Below, piece after piece: positions 21,301 to 34,499 of a DNA stretch of 64,000 bases (position 1 is its first letter; each line of letters begins with the position of its first letter). The translations under genes were made by a program, and so were the position numbers. The stretch covers positions 10,857,738-10,921,737 of the forward strand of contig OZ029923.1 of the NCBI GenBank assembly GCA_964023275.1. The letters are read 5' to 3'. The notes beneath the pieces were generated by a model that was not told the origin of the DNA, did no database searches, and worked only from the letters and a program-made list of their open reading frames with translations. The stretch is from Norana najaformis (lineage: Eukaryota; Annelida; Clitellata; Crassiclitellata; Hormogastridae).

Positions 21301-24300
21301 TCCTTCTTATGATAGACGACGCGAACATTGGACCAGAGTATGGAACCAGAACTCGTATGTTGAGTTGTCCACATATTGAAACAACTATCGACTGATATCT
21401 TGTGCAGCTTAACAACAGCCTAAGAGAAATCATTAGATTATGATGTTGGATTGCGATTTTGACTTGAAGCAACCATCAATTGATGCTTTGGGCATTATGA
21501 CAATGGCGCTATAGAAGTCTTTAGATTAGAATATCACTCAGAGAGCAAGTGAACACAACGTGCTAGCTTATGACTGCCTTACTTTTGGACTCTAGATGGT
21601 GGTGCAAACACACCATGTCTCGGTTCACAGGTGAAATACCTCGTACCGTTAACCGATCCGTCATTCTTTCCATCCGGTCGGTCCAACTTTATACCAAACC
21701 AAACACCTATAGATAAAATGAACAAAAAACCGATAGCTTCAAGAATAATGCTGACAAGTCTGCAGAAGCTTTAAAATAAGCAAAGCTTTATTAAAACCTA
21801 CACTTTCACATGTGCAAAGCCTTATTAAAGCTGACTCAACCATGAGCAGTTTTTTACAGTTTCCTAATTTCCACAGGTTATATGTGTATATTGGTAATAT
21901 CCGTGTAGAGGTTATATGCAAGAAAATATGTTACATATGCACTTATGTATCCATAATTACAGTTGCGTTACCTGAAGCAAAGTCTGTTTCGCCGATAAAC
22001 ATAACCACTCCAGTCTTTTTTCCAGCTACCAGAACTGGGTCTGATATCTGTATCTCTTCATCAACTGTTTTTGCACTTCGTAAACCTTCAGAAGATAACC
22101 AACACAAATAAACAAATTCCAGCTGCTTCACAATTTTGCCTCATCTATGATACAAAGTGGCTGGCAAGTTGACTTTAAAATGTAACGTAAGAATATATCC
22201 AAAGAACATGAACATAGGGTAACCAAATATAGAATTACCAGATTCATATTCATGAGTGCGATGAGACAAAATGTTAATATTTTTTACAATGGTGAAAAAT
22301 GTCTGTAACTGAAAACTTATACAGCTTTAACAAGCAACTTAAAGTATCAAACTAAATCCTGATACTTAGGTTTGATTTTAACTTTTTAAACATGAAACTC
22401 AAGTCTGAAAATCACAGTTGCACGTAATTAAATTTAAACAATGCATGCCACATTGCTTCACAATGAATCTATACATACATTTTCTAAATAATAATTTGTA
22501 TTCATTGTAACTCAGTAAGAACTTAGAAAAGTAGTTTTAAGTTGCAAGAGCTAGAGCTCTGATAATTCAAGTCCGTATACAAGTTAACTGTATAGTGCAG
22601 ATGCAGAAGGTTCAACTAAATACATAAACATTAACATTTGATAATAATATACAAACCAGTGTTGACTTTTGCAGTCACACGACCTAAGTCAATTCTACCG
22701 TGGTTAAGTCGTAGAAGAGATGCTCTTGACTGGCTTTTTGCCAGGACACCAGGTCGTGAGATTTTGTGGATTGGAGCAAAAATACCTAAAACCAAAACAG
22801 AACTAAAGTCCAAACCAGCAACTTAATGTTTTTACACTAGTGTAACAGGTTCCAAATTTCTGGATATCCTAAGATAATGCAAAAATCATTACTGGTTAGC
22901 CATGGATGTTTCCAAATTCTTCAAATCCAGGACTCTGCATAACTCTGAGAAATGCCATGTTCAAACCACCAACCAGACTTCGACATGAGCCCATCTCATG
23001 TGTTGGATCATCCCTCTCACTGAATTTACATATATGTTACACTGGACTCTTTTCAGTATACAGTTTTGCTCACCTCAAACCCATTTGGTTCAGCGCTTCT
23101 GTGATGTCCTTCAACGATGCTACATTAAGTGCCTTGAAATATGCCTACATACATGCATGGAGACTTTTCACCTTTGGGAGCTATTTTATTACAAGCCTTT
23201 TACCAACCGTGCTATCTTATATATTTGGTACAACTGCAAGCTTCAGTTTCTACTGTAAATGCAGTGTTCAATGGTGGGGCATGGTGGCCAATTGGTGGGG
23301 CACGGTGGCCAATTGGTGGGGCATGGTGGTCAATTGGTGGGGCATGGTGGTCAATTGGTGGGGCATGGTGGCCAATTGGTGGGGCACGGTGGCCAATTGG
23401 TGGGGCATGGTGGCCAAATGGCGAGGCACGGTAGCTGATTGGATAGAGCCCTCGTCCTTTAACGTGGAGGTTAAGGGTTCGAGCATTCCCTCTGACGGTT
23501 ACTATGTAGGGACCTTGAGCAAGTCATTCATACATAGTTGCCCAGTGCCATCGATGGATGCTTAGTCATTAGACAGTGGCACTGAACAAATTTAGAAATG
23601 ACACCAAGCACGGTCCTATGTTTGTGCAAATGCTCGATGAGCAATAATTTTTTAGTCAAGTCTTTAGTTTGCAGCAAGAAAATAAAAACCGCATCACAGA
23701 CATACCGTAGTTCGGTGGACATTTGAAGTACTGGACATCGTCAACAGTGCCATTGTTCTTGCCCACTGCTTCGTCCAGCTCTATGCCGGACCACATGCCA
23801 TCAGCGAATAAAGTAGGACCACAATAGCGCAACGTACCAGACTGAAAAATCATTACACAAACACATAGTCAGATGGCACCACTAGTACTGATAAATACAC
23901 AAAGTAATACAAAGGTGCTCCCCACAAAGATTTAAAATTGGTCTCAAGAAATTATACCATATTTCAGTATCACCTTAGAGAAAATTTTACAGCAGACCTG
24001 GTACGGGAGTTGGTTTTTAATGACATCGGAATGTACATGCCACTCTTATCAAAGATGATGGCCTATGAGAATACGCACATTTTGACAACACAATAAAATG
24101 TAATGCATGTCAATCTCACATCACCGTCTTGGGATTTGAACTCGGATTGTAGAGGTGAAAAGTCAACACATCTGCCACTCGACGGCCTTAATTTCGTGGT
24201 CCTATAGGCAATAGATCCTTAGATCTTTGGAGGAAATTTTTCAGCTGAAGCATATACACAGCAGCAGCAATTCAACAACAGCAATCTGTTGTTGCAAGCC

Positions 24301-27300
24301 ACAATCTATATTTTATGAGCCACAACCTATTGTTATGAGCCACAATCTATTGTTATGAGCCACAATCTATTGTTATGAGCCACAACCTATTGTTATGAGC
24401 CACAACCTATTGTTATGAGCCACAACCACAACCAACTGTTATGAGCCACAACCTATTGTTATGAGCCACAATCTATTGTTATGAGCCACAACCTACTGTT
24501 ATAAGCCACAACCACAACCTATTGTTACGAGCCACAACCTATTGTTATGAGTTACAAGAAATGTCAATTTCACAAGACACATGGAGAATCAAACCTTGGT
24601 CACAGAGGTAAATAACCAAAAAAATATTAGCTGAAAGATGCTAAAAGATCCCTTTCAATATTTATATAAATATCAAGAATAGCTGCAGCCAAAAATCAAA
24701 ATCTCTGACATCACCCATCATACTCACTTTCGCACCACCAACAACAACCTTATCGCCGACTTGCACTCCTAACGCCTGAAGAACTCGAGACACTTTGGAA
24801 CCGTCTTCAGAAGACAGCGGTGCCATGCAGTTGGAGCTGTCAGCACCAGCAGGTATCTCAGCCTCCTCCAGCATCACCTTCAGCCGCAACACCAGCTTCC
24901 GTGTCTCTGAGTCTGGCTCAAAACTCTCTGGATCAGGTAACCAACCTATATCAGAAATAAACCGGCAGTCAGTCAGCATCAGCTCATAAAAACTGGCCCA
25001 CACGGCCGACTACATAAAACAGACACACTGGGAAAAATCACCCATTGCTACAACATACAGTCTTGCAGGACTCATTTAAACATAAACTTCCAGTCCATGT
25101 TAAGTCACACCTTTTTAGATCAGTAAGATAACCAAGCATACAGGGCTTCTGAAAGGTTCTTAAAGGCGCTAAATAAATGTCCTGACATGTACTGACATAT
25201 GTAACAATACCATACTGCAATATCCCTCCATCTTCTATAGCCCTGTCTCTCAGCATAAATATTTGTTTAAAATTAAACTGATCATGGAACCTATTGGCAT
25301 TTTGTCTTCCATGTCTTTTGCAGATGGATCGGCACCGTTCTGCAGCAGTACCAGTGTAGATTGGTAGGACAGATTACGAACGGCAATGTGGAGCGGACCA
25401 CCATGGTCAAATTCACTACAAGGACTGTCGATATCTACAAAAAATCACCTCAACCGGTAAGAAATTCTGCACTTTAGCACTCAGTTCAGCAAACAATTTC
25501 AAAATGCTTTAATATATGAGTTAGCGAGCCTTGCTGGAGCGCTTCTGCGGGGTACTTAAAAGGTGCAATGAAGTGTACTGACACATACATACTTACAGGA
25601 ACAACACCACATGTACTATAACCTACTTAGAACACTGCCTTGGGAGCTATATAAAGAAGCACCTTAAAATGAGATTGCATTGCATGCTTTTCTTCAGCTC
25701 AACTGCATTATTATATCGGAATTTTTATCTAATAATGTAGCGTATTGTAAACAGGCTCTAGTGTATCTGCAAATATGCATATTCATTCACAAATAATTTA
25801 TTCACAGCAGCTGAATAAGAACTTTGGCTGGTCATCATATCCAAGGCATGTACATATGCCCTCCTTCTGGGATGTTCATCAGATCTGTTACATAAATGCA
25901 ATGCTACAGCCTTCAGTGGATGATCATACATCACTGTCACCTTCCTCTTCATCATCATCTTCATCACCTTTATCATCACAATCGTCATTATCAGTAACAT
26001 CATCATCACAATAACATAAAATAATTTTCATGCACTCAAAATGATTGTACAGTCATCGTAATCAATCATCATCATAAGACAAATATCTAAGGAATCCAAT
26101 GTACCAATTGCCTTCGTTGCTTTCAGCAGAAGCATTATTACAGGTGCCACATCAAAGTACGTGGCATAATGGATGGCAGCCATATTTGTCCAGCGACATC
26201 GTACGTAGGGATCAGCACCTCGAGACAAAATCAGGGTCACCACACGGCATGCCTCTTCAACATCACCCATACCACGACAGCCAGCTTTGCAAGCATAATG
26301 CAACATCGTCATATCCGTAAGGCCATCTCTGTCATCAATGTGTGCTCCGACTTTCAGCATCTGAAGGCCAAAGGACAGATGTTAACTAATTAAGAAATAT
26401 CGCAAGGTAAGGTAAAAAAACATTAAAAACGTTCCTCAGAAGCATGATCCGATAAGATCTCAAATAAATTTTGGCCGAAGACCAGTACGAGCTGTATGTT
26501 ACAGGTATGTGTCAGTAGGAGTTCTTGGGGCATATTTGTGATCATGCTGAGTGCATAATGTTGCAGACACAATTTCATGTGGAATGTCTTCTGGCTCTTT
26601 GCATTAATAATGAAACAGTTCATTTTATAGTTTAATTATTACAAGTTCAAACGTGCCAAAACTTGTCTCTGATAGATAAAAGAAATGCAGGTGCAACACT
26701 CAAATAGCGTGAAAAGATAAAAAGATAAAAGAAATGCAGGTGCAACACTCAAACAGCATGAAAAGATAAAAGAAATGCAGGTGCAACACTCAAATAGCAT
26801 GAAACAGGAACACTGTACTTGAGTTTTAAGTTATGCACAAATATTAAATTATATTACATCAAATTACATTACAGATCAATGTACCCGAGGGTTTACGACC
26901 AAAGTTCTCATTAACTTCTAAAACCATGGAGCTGCTGTGAAGATTAAAACCAAATTAGAACTCTATCTTCCATCTGGACTTCATTCAAATTATCTGGTAA
27001 AGCATTCTGCATTGTTGATATCGTCTGCTTCACTTAGACTTAATTCAAACAAAAAATAAATTTCAACCTGACGTATGATTATTTCTAAACTTTGTTGAAC
27101 ATGTGGAGTCCACTGGCGCAAAATGGCAAACAGTTCTGCAACAGATGTTGATTGTGAAGTGAGTATGTCCTGACATCCTGCACATTTCGGATTAAAAACG
27201 TTAAACTCTGTTCCACTCTCTTGACACACCGAACAGAATGGCACATCCACTGGTGAATGTATCATCGGTTGCTGGCGACGATTCTCCCAAGTCATAATTT

Positions 27301-27325
27301 CTTTTGTAACATCTACATCACTCAT
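18310..27325 (-). CDS. CLIP4: CAP-Gly domain-containing linker protein 4, 12 coding exons
   Basis: A microtubule-associated protein; CAP-Gly domains bind C-terminal EEY/F motifs of tubulin and +TIP partners. Exons: 27325-27068, 26360-26105, 25434-25291, 24945-24728, 23841-23706, 22785-22657, 22085-21972, 21706-21583, 20957-20866, 20229-20175, 19478-19360, 18509-18310. The lengths sum to 615 codons in one frame (614 aa; human 705). Order: the CLIP4-type N-terminal block TSVAELFAILRQWTPHVQQ; ankyrin repeats (DDRDGLTDMTMLHYACKAG, GGPLHIAVRNL); CAP-Gly 1 (GKNNG), CAP-Gly 2 (GKNDG), a Ser-rich linker, CAP-Gly 3 (GKHDG); and the end VTFRGINGSKLLFN, nearly as in vertebrate CLIP4. The start MSDVDV was chosen because an acceptor at 27354 cuts off the upstream ATG at 27400. 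A 5'UTR exon is therefore likely upstream. Introns carry minisatellites and SINEs. Confidence 0.95.
18565..18942 (+). mobile_element. L2 LINE 3'-end fragment (family A)
   Basis: Remnant of the ORF end, then the 3'UTR. The 'gagcgcctgtgaataagctg' block occurs twice (18829 and 18880), so the end is locally duplicated. It closes with a GATTAC-type tail and lies in the last CLIP4 intron, antisense. Confidence 0.85.
21230..21540 (+). mobile_element. L2-like 3' end, family B
   Basis: It ends in 'gattttgacttgaagcaacc', 'gcattatgacaatggcgcta' and 'tagaagtctttagatta'. The same block recurs at 40120-40250 and, inverted, at 62470-62600. It shares 'gcgct(g/a)tagaaatct' and a GATTA tail with family A. Its left limit is uncertain. 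Confidence 0.6.
23273..23440. repeat. 21-bp tandem array (8 units) grown from a SINE head
   Basis: Eight consecutive 21-bp units of the type ggtggggcatggtggccaat+t. The eighth is the 5' part of the tRNA-like head of the SINE that follows. Because 21 is a multiple of three, several frames stay open (heptads such as NWWGMVA); I do not regard these as genes. Confidence 0.9.
23420..23595 (+). mobile_element. tRNA-derived SINE (family I)
   Basis: A box 'tagctgattgg', B-box-like 'gggttcgagcattcc', then the family body 'tagggaccttgagcaagtc' and 'cagtggcactgaa'. Other copies lie at 49.9, 51.0, 54.4 (minus), 55.3 (minus) and 59.5 kb. It lies in a CLIP4 intron. Confidence 0.8.
24112..24215 (-). mobile_element. 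tRNA-derived SINE fragment
   Basis: On the minus strand 'ggccgtcgagtggcagatgt' followed by 'gagttcaaatcccaagacgg' resembles A- and B-box spacing of a tRNA head, but it belongs to a different family from the 23.4-kb copy. Short and of uncertain limits. Confidence 0.5.
24298..24555. repeat. 20-bp minisatellite, about 12 units
   Basis: Tandem units of cacaacctattgttatgagc with c/t variants and two units enlarged by an extra 'cacaac'. Lies in a CLIP4 intron. Confidence 0.9.
26673..26808. repeat. Three-copy tandem repeat in a CLIP4 intron
   Basis: Three copies of 'agaaatgcaggtgcaacact' plus following sequence start at 26681, 26730 and 26771. The 49- and 41-bp spacings differ by an 8-bp 'aaagataa' unit. 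Confidence 0.85.
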
Positions 27326-27353
27326 CTCTTTTGGAATGTAGAACCTTTGAGTC

Positions 27354-30300
27354 CTATATACAGCAAGATTTAAGAAAAAAGTTCTGTGTAAAGCATTCAT
27401 GACTGTATTTGTTATTCATTCGCTCAGCCAGAGCTATCTGAAAGCATCCCTTGAAGATATAAACAAAATTTCACAAGCCAAGTACAGCCACTGTTTAGAA
27501 CCTCTTTCACAACCTGTCAACTGATGATTGTCCACATATTAACATTTTCCTACGTTAAAGATTGGTAACTCTTGATAACTATGGATTTTACTGCCAAATC
27601 GATCAATTATTTAACTGACTGATGCTGTCAGTAGTATAATATCACAGGCAGACATGCTGCTGTTGTCAATTTGCTGTTTTTATGTTTTCTTGTGTTTTGC
27701 TTTTTGTGCTACCATTGTTTGGTGAAAAAGATTAAATATGTATATAAACCAACAGGCAATGTTCATGTTTTTTTAGAATCACTTTTCACTTCTGATTATA
27801 CCTCAGTTCTTGCCTACTGGAAAGCATAAAGGTAACCAAGGCTTCTTCTAGCAAAGCATTCTGCCAGAGAACAGCTAGGACAACCCACGACAAGAAATGC
27901 TATTTTAGTTTGGCAATGCTGCTGAACTATGGGTTCATGCATTTTGTAACTTTGTTTCACCGTTGTCTTCTGGGACAGAAAATTGTCTGAAATTCTGAAA
28001 CCCCACGAACTGCACATTTGGGATGAATAAAATATCGTTCTGTTGGTTTCCTGCGATCTACCACCAAACACGCAAGCAACATCTATCTCAAACTTCTCAC
28101 AGCAGCACACGAGAGTAATGATTTAAAACAAAACCCACTGCTACTCAAAACCTTGCTCGAGTGGCACAGGCCCGATTTTCACAAACTTTGTTAGCTTATT
28201 ATTGATTTTACTAAGTTTATAACATCTGACCCAATATCTAATCGCAAGGTACTTCTTGAAAAATTACTACCAGTACGTACAGCAAACGGTATTTTAGTAG
28301 GCTATTAAATGTTCGTTATTTGCGCGTGTTGTACCTAAATCAATATTAGTAAAAACAATAATGACAATAATAAACAACTAAGCAGCTTCGATCAATTTCG
28401 GTTCGATCTCAACTCAAATCGACTACCAACCTGCTTTGGTAAAGGATAATAGTACCTCGTGGAGTATGGCGTCTACGACAATGAAATAATAACACTGATG
28501 TACAAGTGCAAATCGTTATCTTGTACGCATCAACGAATTATTGTGAAGTTTTGGGCAGGTGTTGAAGCTAGAATGACTCGAAATCCATTCACGAATTTTA
28601 CCAATTATAAGGTTTGCTAAGCAACAAATTTCCGGTGTTTTAACTGTATGCCGCTACCATGTAGTATTTGAAACCCTTCTTATCCTGTCTGATGTGGTTT
28701 TAGAAGTGCTTAGCTTCCTCCGCTTTAAATAAAGAACAAAAGCAAGAACGTGCTCAGCCGCATTTAATCTGTTTTGCATGTTGAAGTCTTGGCGAACCAC
28801 AGGTGCGTTAAAAAATGATACGTTAAAACTAATCCCCAGCTTCATAAGCCAGTGCAGCGTTAAATCTGTTGACCTTATACCAGAATTACTTGTTGCTTTA
28901 TAGCACTTCATAGCTACCCCCAGGACCCAGTCCTACTCCTAACAATTCATGGCGAAGCCGTTGGGAACAAAGCCGTAAACTGCGGCCAGATGTATGTATG
29001 TACGTACGTATGTAGATTCTAGATGAAGTAGTGTTAAGGTTGGTTAAGAATAGAGTTCATCTGCAAGTAAATAATGTCAGAAAACCAGAAGTCACGATTG
29101 GCGGGTTCTCGCACAGTCTTAAAGCTTGGCCAACTAGCTCGGGTGACAGGTTTAAACCCACATGCAGTTAGCCTTACATTATAGGATGGGCGCTGCACGT
29201 GTTCGGGCACCCAACAGTGGTAAAGCTTCTAGTTGTCATAGCATTGCTTGCTTAATGATGAACTTATTGTTCTTAATGACTTTAATATCATTTAGACCAG
29301 AGCAGGCAGCATGTTTGTCAGGTACTTAAAAGCGCCATGTTAACTGTCTGCATACCTAATACTAATTGTATGAAGTTCTGAAGAATAATGACATTTCAGG
29401 GTTTATTGTTTCCCCACTGCAATCTCTTTCAATTCAAGTCCAGATATCTGCCTACATTCAAACTTTGGATTTTCATTAAATAGAACTGGATATGAAGGAT
29501 AAAGAATAGCAACCAGTTTATAACAGGACTCTGATTTTATTGCTACTTTTATCTTGCACTAGAAATTACGTACTCTACCATTTATTTTTAAACTAGTGTT
29601 GTTTTAGTTTTTGCTTATAGCTTAACAGATGCTAACAGCATACTGGTCTGGTCCCCAGACTGATAAACTCACAAATTTAAGCAGAGTGAATTAAAATTAA
29701 CTCATTAACCAGGAGATTAAGCTCACTAGAGTTATGCCTATGCACATATGATATAAACAATAATCAAAATGAGCTTGCAAAGTCCAAGAACCACACCTGT
29801 GCCAGTGCATGACGCAGACTAGTGGACATAATGCAGTTTACATGTACACTAAGGTACTGGTCAGACAGAGTAAACACCTGATGAAAGTAGCTGAATAAAC
29901 CCTTTTATAGAAGACAGCTTAACTGGCATTACAGCTGATATGCTAACAGATCCTGTACTGCACTAAACCAGCCTTCATCAGCAAAACATGCTTTGATCCT
30001 TGTGAACCAATGCATTTCAGTTGTTGAAATTAAAAGGCAGACTTTTAAGTGAAACATGTCCTGCATGCATCTTCACTAAAGCAAGTTCATTCCTTCAATT
30101 ATGGTGATGACTTTGAACTCATATTCACTCATATGCAGCGGTGAATTAAGCTACTATGCACAGGCAAATATGTCTATATGGTGATATCTGTGAAATGAAG
30201 GCCTTTTAGACACAACTAAAAAATAAACTGCAGATGAAAACTGGTTTAACTGTGACCTATGGAAGATGTGATACTTTATGCTGTCATTACACATCGGTGC

Positions 30301-30583
30301 AATTTCAAATACCACGTCTCTGAATATATCTTTACGCTTTTAAACACAGACTCTTATAGACATATTTAATCTGAGAACAGTATTTTCCAAAATTCAGTTT
30401 CATTGAATGCAATCAAAAGAAACAACGAACAATTTCAAAAAGTGTCTCTATAGTACAAAGTTCAAGAAATTTTTAGAAATAATACAATGTGCATTGCAGG
30501 ACATGACTGCCAACGAAAGACTTTATGTTCAAAGTAGCAGTATTAACAAAGAACCACAGCAAATGCTGTCACGAAACAGTCCA
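27354..30583. other. Spacer between CREBL2 and CLIP4
   Basis: No supported coding sequence. It should hold the CLIP4 promoter and 5'UTR exon and the CREBL2 3'UTR. Seen: an ATGT/ACGT microsatellite at 28990-29016 and a LINE-tail-like 'ggtacttaaaagcgccatgt' at about 29320. Confidence 0.4.
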
Positions 30584-32883
30584 TCACTTGTTTTCTGAGC
30601 TCGAACTAGTCATCTGCTCAACTTCTTTTGGCATCACGCCTCCATCAATATCTTGGCAATATTTTCTGTACTAAAAACAAATAAAAACAGCGCGATATTA
30701 CAATTTGAAATTTAAGTAGCATTCCATCAAACAAGCAATCTTTGGCTTGACATCGAATTGCTAAAGTTATGATACAACAGGAATTTAACTTCAAAGCCAT
30801 GGCTGGTTTCTGGTACATACTGAACGTACACATCACCACGAAACTTGGCAAACTGATTTTTTCTTAATAAAACAACAAACCCAACTACTACTTTCCTGCT
30901 CCCCAGCTTCAACTCTTGGATCCAAAATTAAAAGCAACAGGAGAGGTCAAATGTAAGCAAATTTCATTTTACCATCACAAAAGTGAAAAAACCTTGTAAA
31001 ACTAAAATTGTAATAAATTATCAAATGTAGATGTTTGACTCTTAAAGAAAGATTGTTTATTTCTTAATTAAGGCTAGAGAAGAAGTCATAAGAAAGCAAC
31101 TACTATTTTCAAGACATCATTAACACTGCCATTACATCACCTTATTTATAACCACAATCACTACCATCTTCATCACATTCCCTGTTCTGTGAAAAGTAAT
31201 TATGTTGGCAACACCGTGCAATGAAAATGAAAAGCTGGCTTGGTTAGCAGCTACGGAAAAAGCACACATCACAGTGCCTCTGTGCAAGAAGAAGCTGGTT
31301 CACATGCTGATTGTTATTAGAAAATGGTGTGATGCCTATTCAAACAGGCAGCGATGGTTAAGGAATCTTTCCTGACAACTCATTGAAAATAATCGTAATT
31401 GTAATCCCAAGATGTGTACAGCGAAATCCATGTCATGGGGACCAGCTTACTCACAGGCACTCTGTCAAAAAAATCAATAGGCAAAAGGGTTCGGTTCCAG
31501 GTCAAGATCCAAAAGTCAGGCAGAGAGACAGAGTGGTAGTAGCTTCGGTGGGCGGTGTTTAAGATTGGAACGGAAGGAGAGATAACAGGAAGAAGGGGAG
31601 TCAGCAAAATACTCTGGGATGAGGCGATATAGTTGCTACAGAAAACCGTGTAATGATAAATACCATATTTTTCATACGATAAGTCGTTTTTTTACCTGAA
31701 CTTCTAGGGATGTGTCTTTAATATCAAAAGGGGCAAAAGTGGGGCCATGCAACTCTCACCTTTCAGAGGCTCTAGGATTTCAGTCACTAAAACAAGGCTA
31801 ATGTATGACAGTGAAATTAGAGTACATTTAGCCTAAATTGACTCAACCCCTCCCTTTCTTTGCCAACTATTCCTATTTTTATGCTACAGAATATTTAAAG
31901 TTACTGAAAAACTGTTGCTAACCAATTCAAGTTCTTGTCTGAGAATATAGATAGCCTTCTCTCTGCTTGACACCAGTTCTTCCAGATACTGATAACGCAG
32001 CTTCTTACGAGCCCTGCATTCTCTGGCACTTTGCTGACTGCGTTCCAGTCGGACTCGTGTGTCCAGCTTGGCTGGACGACGTCCCCTCCGGCCTAGGCAG
32101 CGCGATGAAGCCATTTTCTCAGAAGATGATGGTGATGATAATGATAATGAAGGTTTGTTGATTTCCTACCAAACGAGACAGAAATGTCAAACATTAACTT
32201 AATTACTGGGATGCTCAGTGACTGTGGAAAACCATCCCCATTACATTGCAATTAATGTAACTAAACAAATACGAATGTAAAAAAAACAAAGATAAGTGTA
32301 ACTGAACCGTGATTATAAATCAATGCAACTAAGCACAGAGGAAAGAAACTGGATGCTGAATAGGTTAAATAAACAGATTAATGTGTGGTAATTTAAATCG
32401 TATTTGACGTAATTTGATTAGTGAACTGCGTGGTGTAATATCGCAGTGCTATATCAATGTAATTATCAGTCAGTATGTGCGCACTTGGCGTCTAAAATAC
32501 ACAAAGGATCCAGCTGAGAAGCTCACCACCCAAAACTCAGTAACTGGGCGAAAAGATGTTCAGAATGACCCCATTCAGTCCCTTCCCTGCTTCGTATCGG
32601 TTCATTTTCAAGGGCACTAACCTCATTGTAATTGCAATCGCAAATTTATACAGCGCACTTGCACGAGGAACTCATCAGCAATGAATAATCAAATAAACCA
32701 CTTCACAGAAGAATATATGGGTGACATTTTCTTTTTGATTGAGGACAGTCTTTATGCAACACCAGCTTAATTTCGTCATTGTGTGACACAGTTCGAATCG
32801 CAGAATAAAAGCCAAACCTCAGTCTTCTCTTCTACTTCTTCACTGTTATTTATATCTGTTCGACTTGTTGAAGAGCTGCTCAT
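30584..32883 (-). CDS. CREBL2: cAMP-responsive element-binding protein-like 2, bZIP, 3 exons
   Basis: A small nuclear bZIP protein, known in vertebrates as a CREB partner and metabolic regulator. Exons are 32883-32818, 32165-31923 and 30670-30584, all phase 0 with GT-AG introns, giving 131 aa (human 120). Exon 2 carries RRGRRPAKLDTRVRLERS, the basic region QQSARECRARKKLRYQYLEE and the start of the zipper. These are almost identical to vertebrate CREBL2. Exon 3 (YRKYCQDIDGGVMPKEVEQM) matches YKQWCMAMDQGKIPSEIKAL and ends after SSSSENK. The N-terminal exon (MSSSSTSRTDINNSEEVEEK) is Ser- and Glu-rich and poorly conserved. An antisense-free L2 fragment lies in intron 2. The gene is divergent from NGLY1, about 2.4 kb apart. 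Confidence 0.95.
31388..31615 (-). mobile_element. L2 LINE 3'-end fragment (family A)
   Basis: Diverged copy of the 3' end: GATTAC-type tail, 'agcttactcacaggcactct', 'gggttcggttccaggtcaag' and 'cggtgggcggtgtttaagat'. It lies in CREBL2 intron 2, same strand. Confidence 0.8.
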
Positions 32884-34194
32884 TTGCCGAAAGAAATAAA
32901 AACCATTTTAATGTAGAATAATCTGATAGCAAACAATAAACGTGTGTCAAACTTTCCGTTTGTTTATTTTCACATCTGTTGGCACGTGATCAAGTGCGTC
33001 AGCCTTGGCCTACTTTATGAAACATTATCTAGCGCCTTTATAATATATATAAAAGCGTATTAAACGTACGCGTAAATATTTCTCTCGCGCCAAGAAAGCT
33101 GTCGATGGATCCAGCTTCTCATTTAAAACCAGGTCAAAGTATAAGAGGAACGTTAGGCCATGCCTGGTGCCAGTATAACTCAGGCAGGTAGAGCGAAATG
33201 ACGAAGTGCCATAGACTGTGCAATCACGTGTAAAATTAGCGCTTACATTAGCAGTTGAGGCATATTGAAGTAATGCTACTGAGGAAGTTTCCACTAATCT
33301 TATTCCAACCGAGTAGTATAAATACGTTTACAGAAATAATATCCTCGGCTGGAATTTTATCTATTTGGCATTTAAGCTTATACATAAAGTTGCAACTCGA
33401 CCCTGCTTGTTAGCAGATAGGCCTAATTTATCCGATGTGCCCCGCGTTGCAATGTTGGCCTGTATCTACCGCTGGAAATCATGCGAACTTTTTGGTGACA
33501 TCTTCTGCATAGGAAGATGACGTTTCCGAGTCTCCAATTAGACTATATACTAGTTGCACTAATCTTTGGTGTGAATCGGGAGACTAATTGGAACCGAACT
33601 ATGGTATTCAAACTAGCCTCTAAGCTCATGCTATATAGCATCTGCTCTTGCAGTATTGTGTGCAATGATCTTTCATCGTCTCCCCATCATCGTCGATTTT
33701 CACTTTAGCACCCTCCCCTTAGTTGACCCCGAATTATGACCTGGCACCGAAACTGACCAAACAACCCGACTCTTGAGGACTTAATTTCATATAGGGGCCT
33801 AACTCGGGTGTTTTTGCTGGTTTCTGTCACGCGGCTTTTGTTTGCTATAAGAAGTTTCGGGCTAAGCTTCCCGTTACCTTCCTGTGGGCCTACATTTTTG
33901 ATTTCACTTTCTGCTTTCGTGTGCGTGCGTCAATCGTCCATAATGGCCCAGAAAGAACGAGAACATGACCACTGCCGTGCATGAGACAATCGCATCAAGT
34001 GGGAGTACAAGTTAACCGTACGACAAATATCTTTGCTTAAGGTGCAATAACGACGACCATTACACAGAATCGAAAAAGTATCGTGTCAATAGATTGTAAA
34101 TTATGACCATTTAATTTTTGCTAGCAGTATGGTTTTTGTTATTGATAGAACTTATAGCAAGATCTTTGCTTATAGTATCGATCGGATATGCAAT

Positions 34195-34470
34195 ATTTAG
34201 AGAAAAGTCTTTAACACTCCTCCTCCAGAAATTCTATCCTGATACTTCCCATTCCCTAATCTCTTTCGACTCCGATTCCAAACACCATCCACCCACAGCG
34301 GTCTGACCAAGATCTTTGGTCTGCCTGCCTGAATTAAACCAGATTCTGACCCAGAATTTCTGACCCTGCCAAAAGATTTTGTTTTGACTGAGCTCCTGTG
34401 AATAAGCTGGTTCCTGCGAAGTAGCTTTCGTTGAGCACTGTAGGTATCGAGTTTACGATTTACGATAAAA
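34195..34470 (+). mobile_element. L2 LINE 3'-end fragment (family A)
   Basis: Carries 'ctcctccagaaattctatcc', 'gttttgactgagctcctgtg' and 'cgttgagcactgtaggtatc' with a short GATTAC-type end. 5'-truncated. Confidence 0.8.
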
Positions 34471-34499
34471 GGTTAGGGCCTACACAACGAATAATACAA

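Noticed and set aside
22906-23565. A 219-codon ORF with NWWGMVA heptads
   Set aside because: It is a read-through of the 21-bp tandem array and a SINE. Other frames and the opposite strand are open for the same reason.
27354-27400. Upstream ATG at 27400 as the CLIP4 start
   Set aside because: A 3' splice site (tatatag) at 27354 lies between it and the conserved region, so it is probably intronic.
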